12,215 nt of DNA from Candidatus Levyibacteriota bacterium (GTDB taxonomy: Bacteria; Patescibacteria; Microgenomatia; Levybacterales; UBA12049). A program made the position numbers and the translations under genes. Under the pieces are notes generated by a model. It searched no databases and was not told the origin of the DNA. It was given only the letters and a program-made list of their open reading frames with translations. Positions 11,615-12,215 of the stretch are shown in pieces (within the stretch, counting starts at the first letter, position 1; every line of letters starts with the position of its first letter). The stretch spans positions 1-12,215 of the forward strand of contig PPGL01000061.1 in assembly GCA_003173915.1 (NCBI GenBank), read 5' to 3'.

Positions 11615-12211
11615 TTACTCTGCAACAATTTTATCTTTAATCTGATTAAACACTTTCTGTGTCACAATCTTTTTTGTAACAAGCTCGTTAATATCTGCAT
11701 ATGGTCTGTTGGTAATAATTTTCTGCGCTGTCACTGGCCCAATTCCCGGAAGAGAATCAAGCGTTTCTTCAGTTGTTGTATTAATGTCAATAAAAGTAAC
11801 TGCGTCACCGTTGTCAGTATTTACTGTCTGGACACCATCTAGAATTTGTTCCCCTACTCGAGGAATATATATCTTTGCGCCGTCACTTAACTTACTTGCA
11901 AGGTTAATGTGTTTGGCAACAAAATCGCGATCAGCAGTGTCACTTAATCCACCTACTTTTATCAGAGCGTCTTGCAGTCTGCTATCTTGGGGTAGTGTGA
12001 AAACTCCTGTGTGAAAAACTGCGCCTTCAACATCCACTGAAATTGTTTTCACAGTTTTCACAGAGACTGGAACAACCTGTTGAGAGATAACTGACTGTTT
12101 ACTTGCAGGCTGATTCTGACCAAAATACTGTATCAAACCATATGTAAAGAACATCAGTCCTAAAATAGCCACGACAACGGGAATATAATACTGTTTGGGG
12201 AGTTTTTTCAC
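11615..12211 (-). CDS. comEA: ComEA-like DNA-binding competence protein (SLBB + HhH)
   Basis: Predicted membrane-anchored DNA receptor of the transformation system, 198 aa and complete in the window, with its ATG at 12211-12209. A short basic N-terminus and one membrane segment (about 10-29) are followed by a polar Gln/Ser linker. Then comes an SLBB-like domain (about 56-118: ISVDVEGAVFHTGVFTLPQ ... GGLSDTADRD ... KIYIPRVGEQ). The C-terminal helix-hairpin-helix pair (about 139-196) begins FIDINTTTEETLDSLPGIGP, with the DNA-binding PGIG turn at 155-158 and a second hairpin near YADINELVTKKIVTQ. This is the two-domain arrangement of Gram-positive ComEA. It would hand DNA to ComEC, encoded downstream on the same strand. 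A GC-rich hairpin lies 8 bases after its stop. Only four bases upstream are available, so its promoter cannot be seen. Confidence 0.94.
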   Translation of the reverse strand: MKKLPKQYYIPVVVAILGLMFFTYGLIQYFGQNQPASKQSVISQQVVPVSVKTVKTISVDVEGAVFHTGVFTLPQDSRLQDALIKVGGLSDTADRDFVAKHINLASKLSDGAKIYIPRVGEQILDGVQTVNTDNGDAVTFIDINTTTEETLDSLPGIGPVTAQKIITNRPYADINELVTKKIVTQKVFNQIKDKIVAE

Positions 12212-12215
12212 AATT

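Overview
The window looks like chromosomal DNA from an uncultured, A+T-rich bacterium, most likely a member of the Patescibacteria/CPR (inference). The support is: no start codon has a clear Shine-Dalgarno sequence; several genes seem to be read from promoters whose -10 box ends only 6 nt before the ATG; the gaps carry palindromic and short-period repeats; and the gene set (VKOR + DsbA, M16 peptidase, ComEA/ComEC, RR/histidine kinase) is one often seen in such genomes. TGA is used as a stop (dsbA-like gene, argS), so this is not a TGA-recoded lineage. No ribosomal RNA or full phylogenetic marker is present, so the phylum is not certain.

Layout. 51-122: tRNA-Pro(CGG). 182-1516 (+): an oxidative protein-folding pair, a membrane-anchored DsbA-like thioredoxin and a VKOR-family membrane oxidase that would recharge it. 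7027-1527 (-): argS, an M16 zinc peptidase, ndk and a large unrecognised exported-looking protein with an HEWEH motif. 7168-10026 (+): a signalling cassette made of a stand-alone receiver, an unrecognised protein with a Pro/Met-rich tail, and a one-TM GAF-PAS histidine kinase. 12211-9986 (-): comEA then comEC, the envelope part of a DNA-uptake system, separated by about 360 bp of repeats. The kinase and comEC genes converge and overlap by 41 bp.

The most notable structure is in the repeats. Three nested palindromic elements begin GTCAT and end ATGAC. One fills the whole dsbA-vkor spacer; the other two sit in-frame inside vkor (cytosolic loop) and inside argS (N-terminal domain), adding about 22 and 35 residues without breaking the gene. 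A second, independent repeat class is a two-copy, 14-bp-period A/T-rich repeat that occurs in four different intergenic gaps. A third pattern is a shared promoter geometry (-35, 17 bp, -10, 6 nt, ATG) at four genes, which predicts leaderless mRNAs and decides two start codons.

How the genes could work together: DsbA/VKOR would make disulfides in exported proteins. The adjacent HEWEH protein has exactly two cysteines, which flank its putative metal motif, and is a natural candidate substrate. ComEA/ComEC would bind and import DNA. The receiver/kinase cassette has no DNA-binding output domain, so it probably acts through protein-protein contacts.
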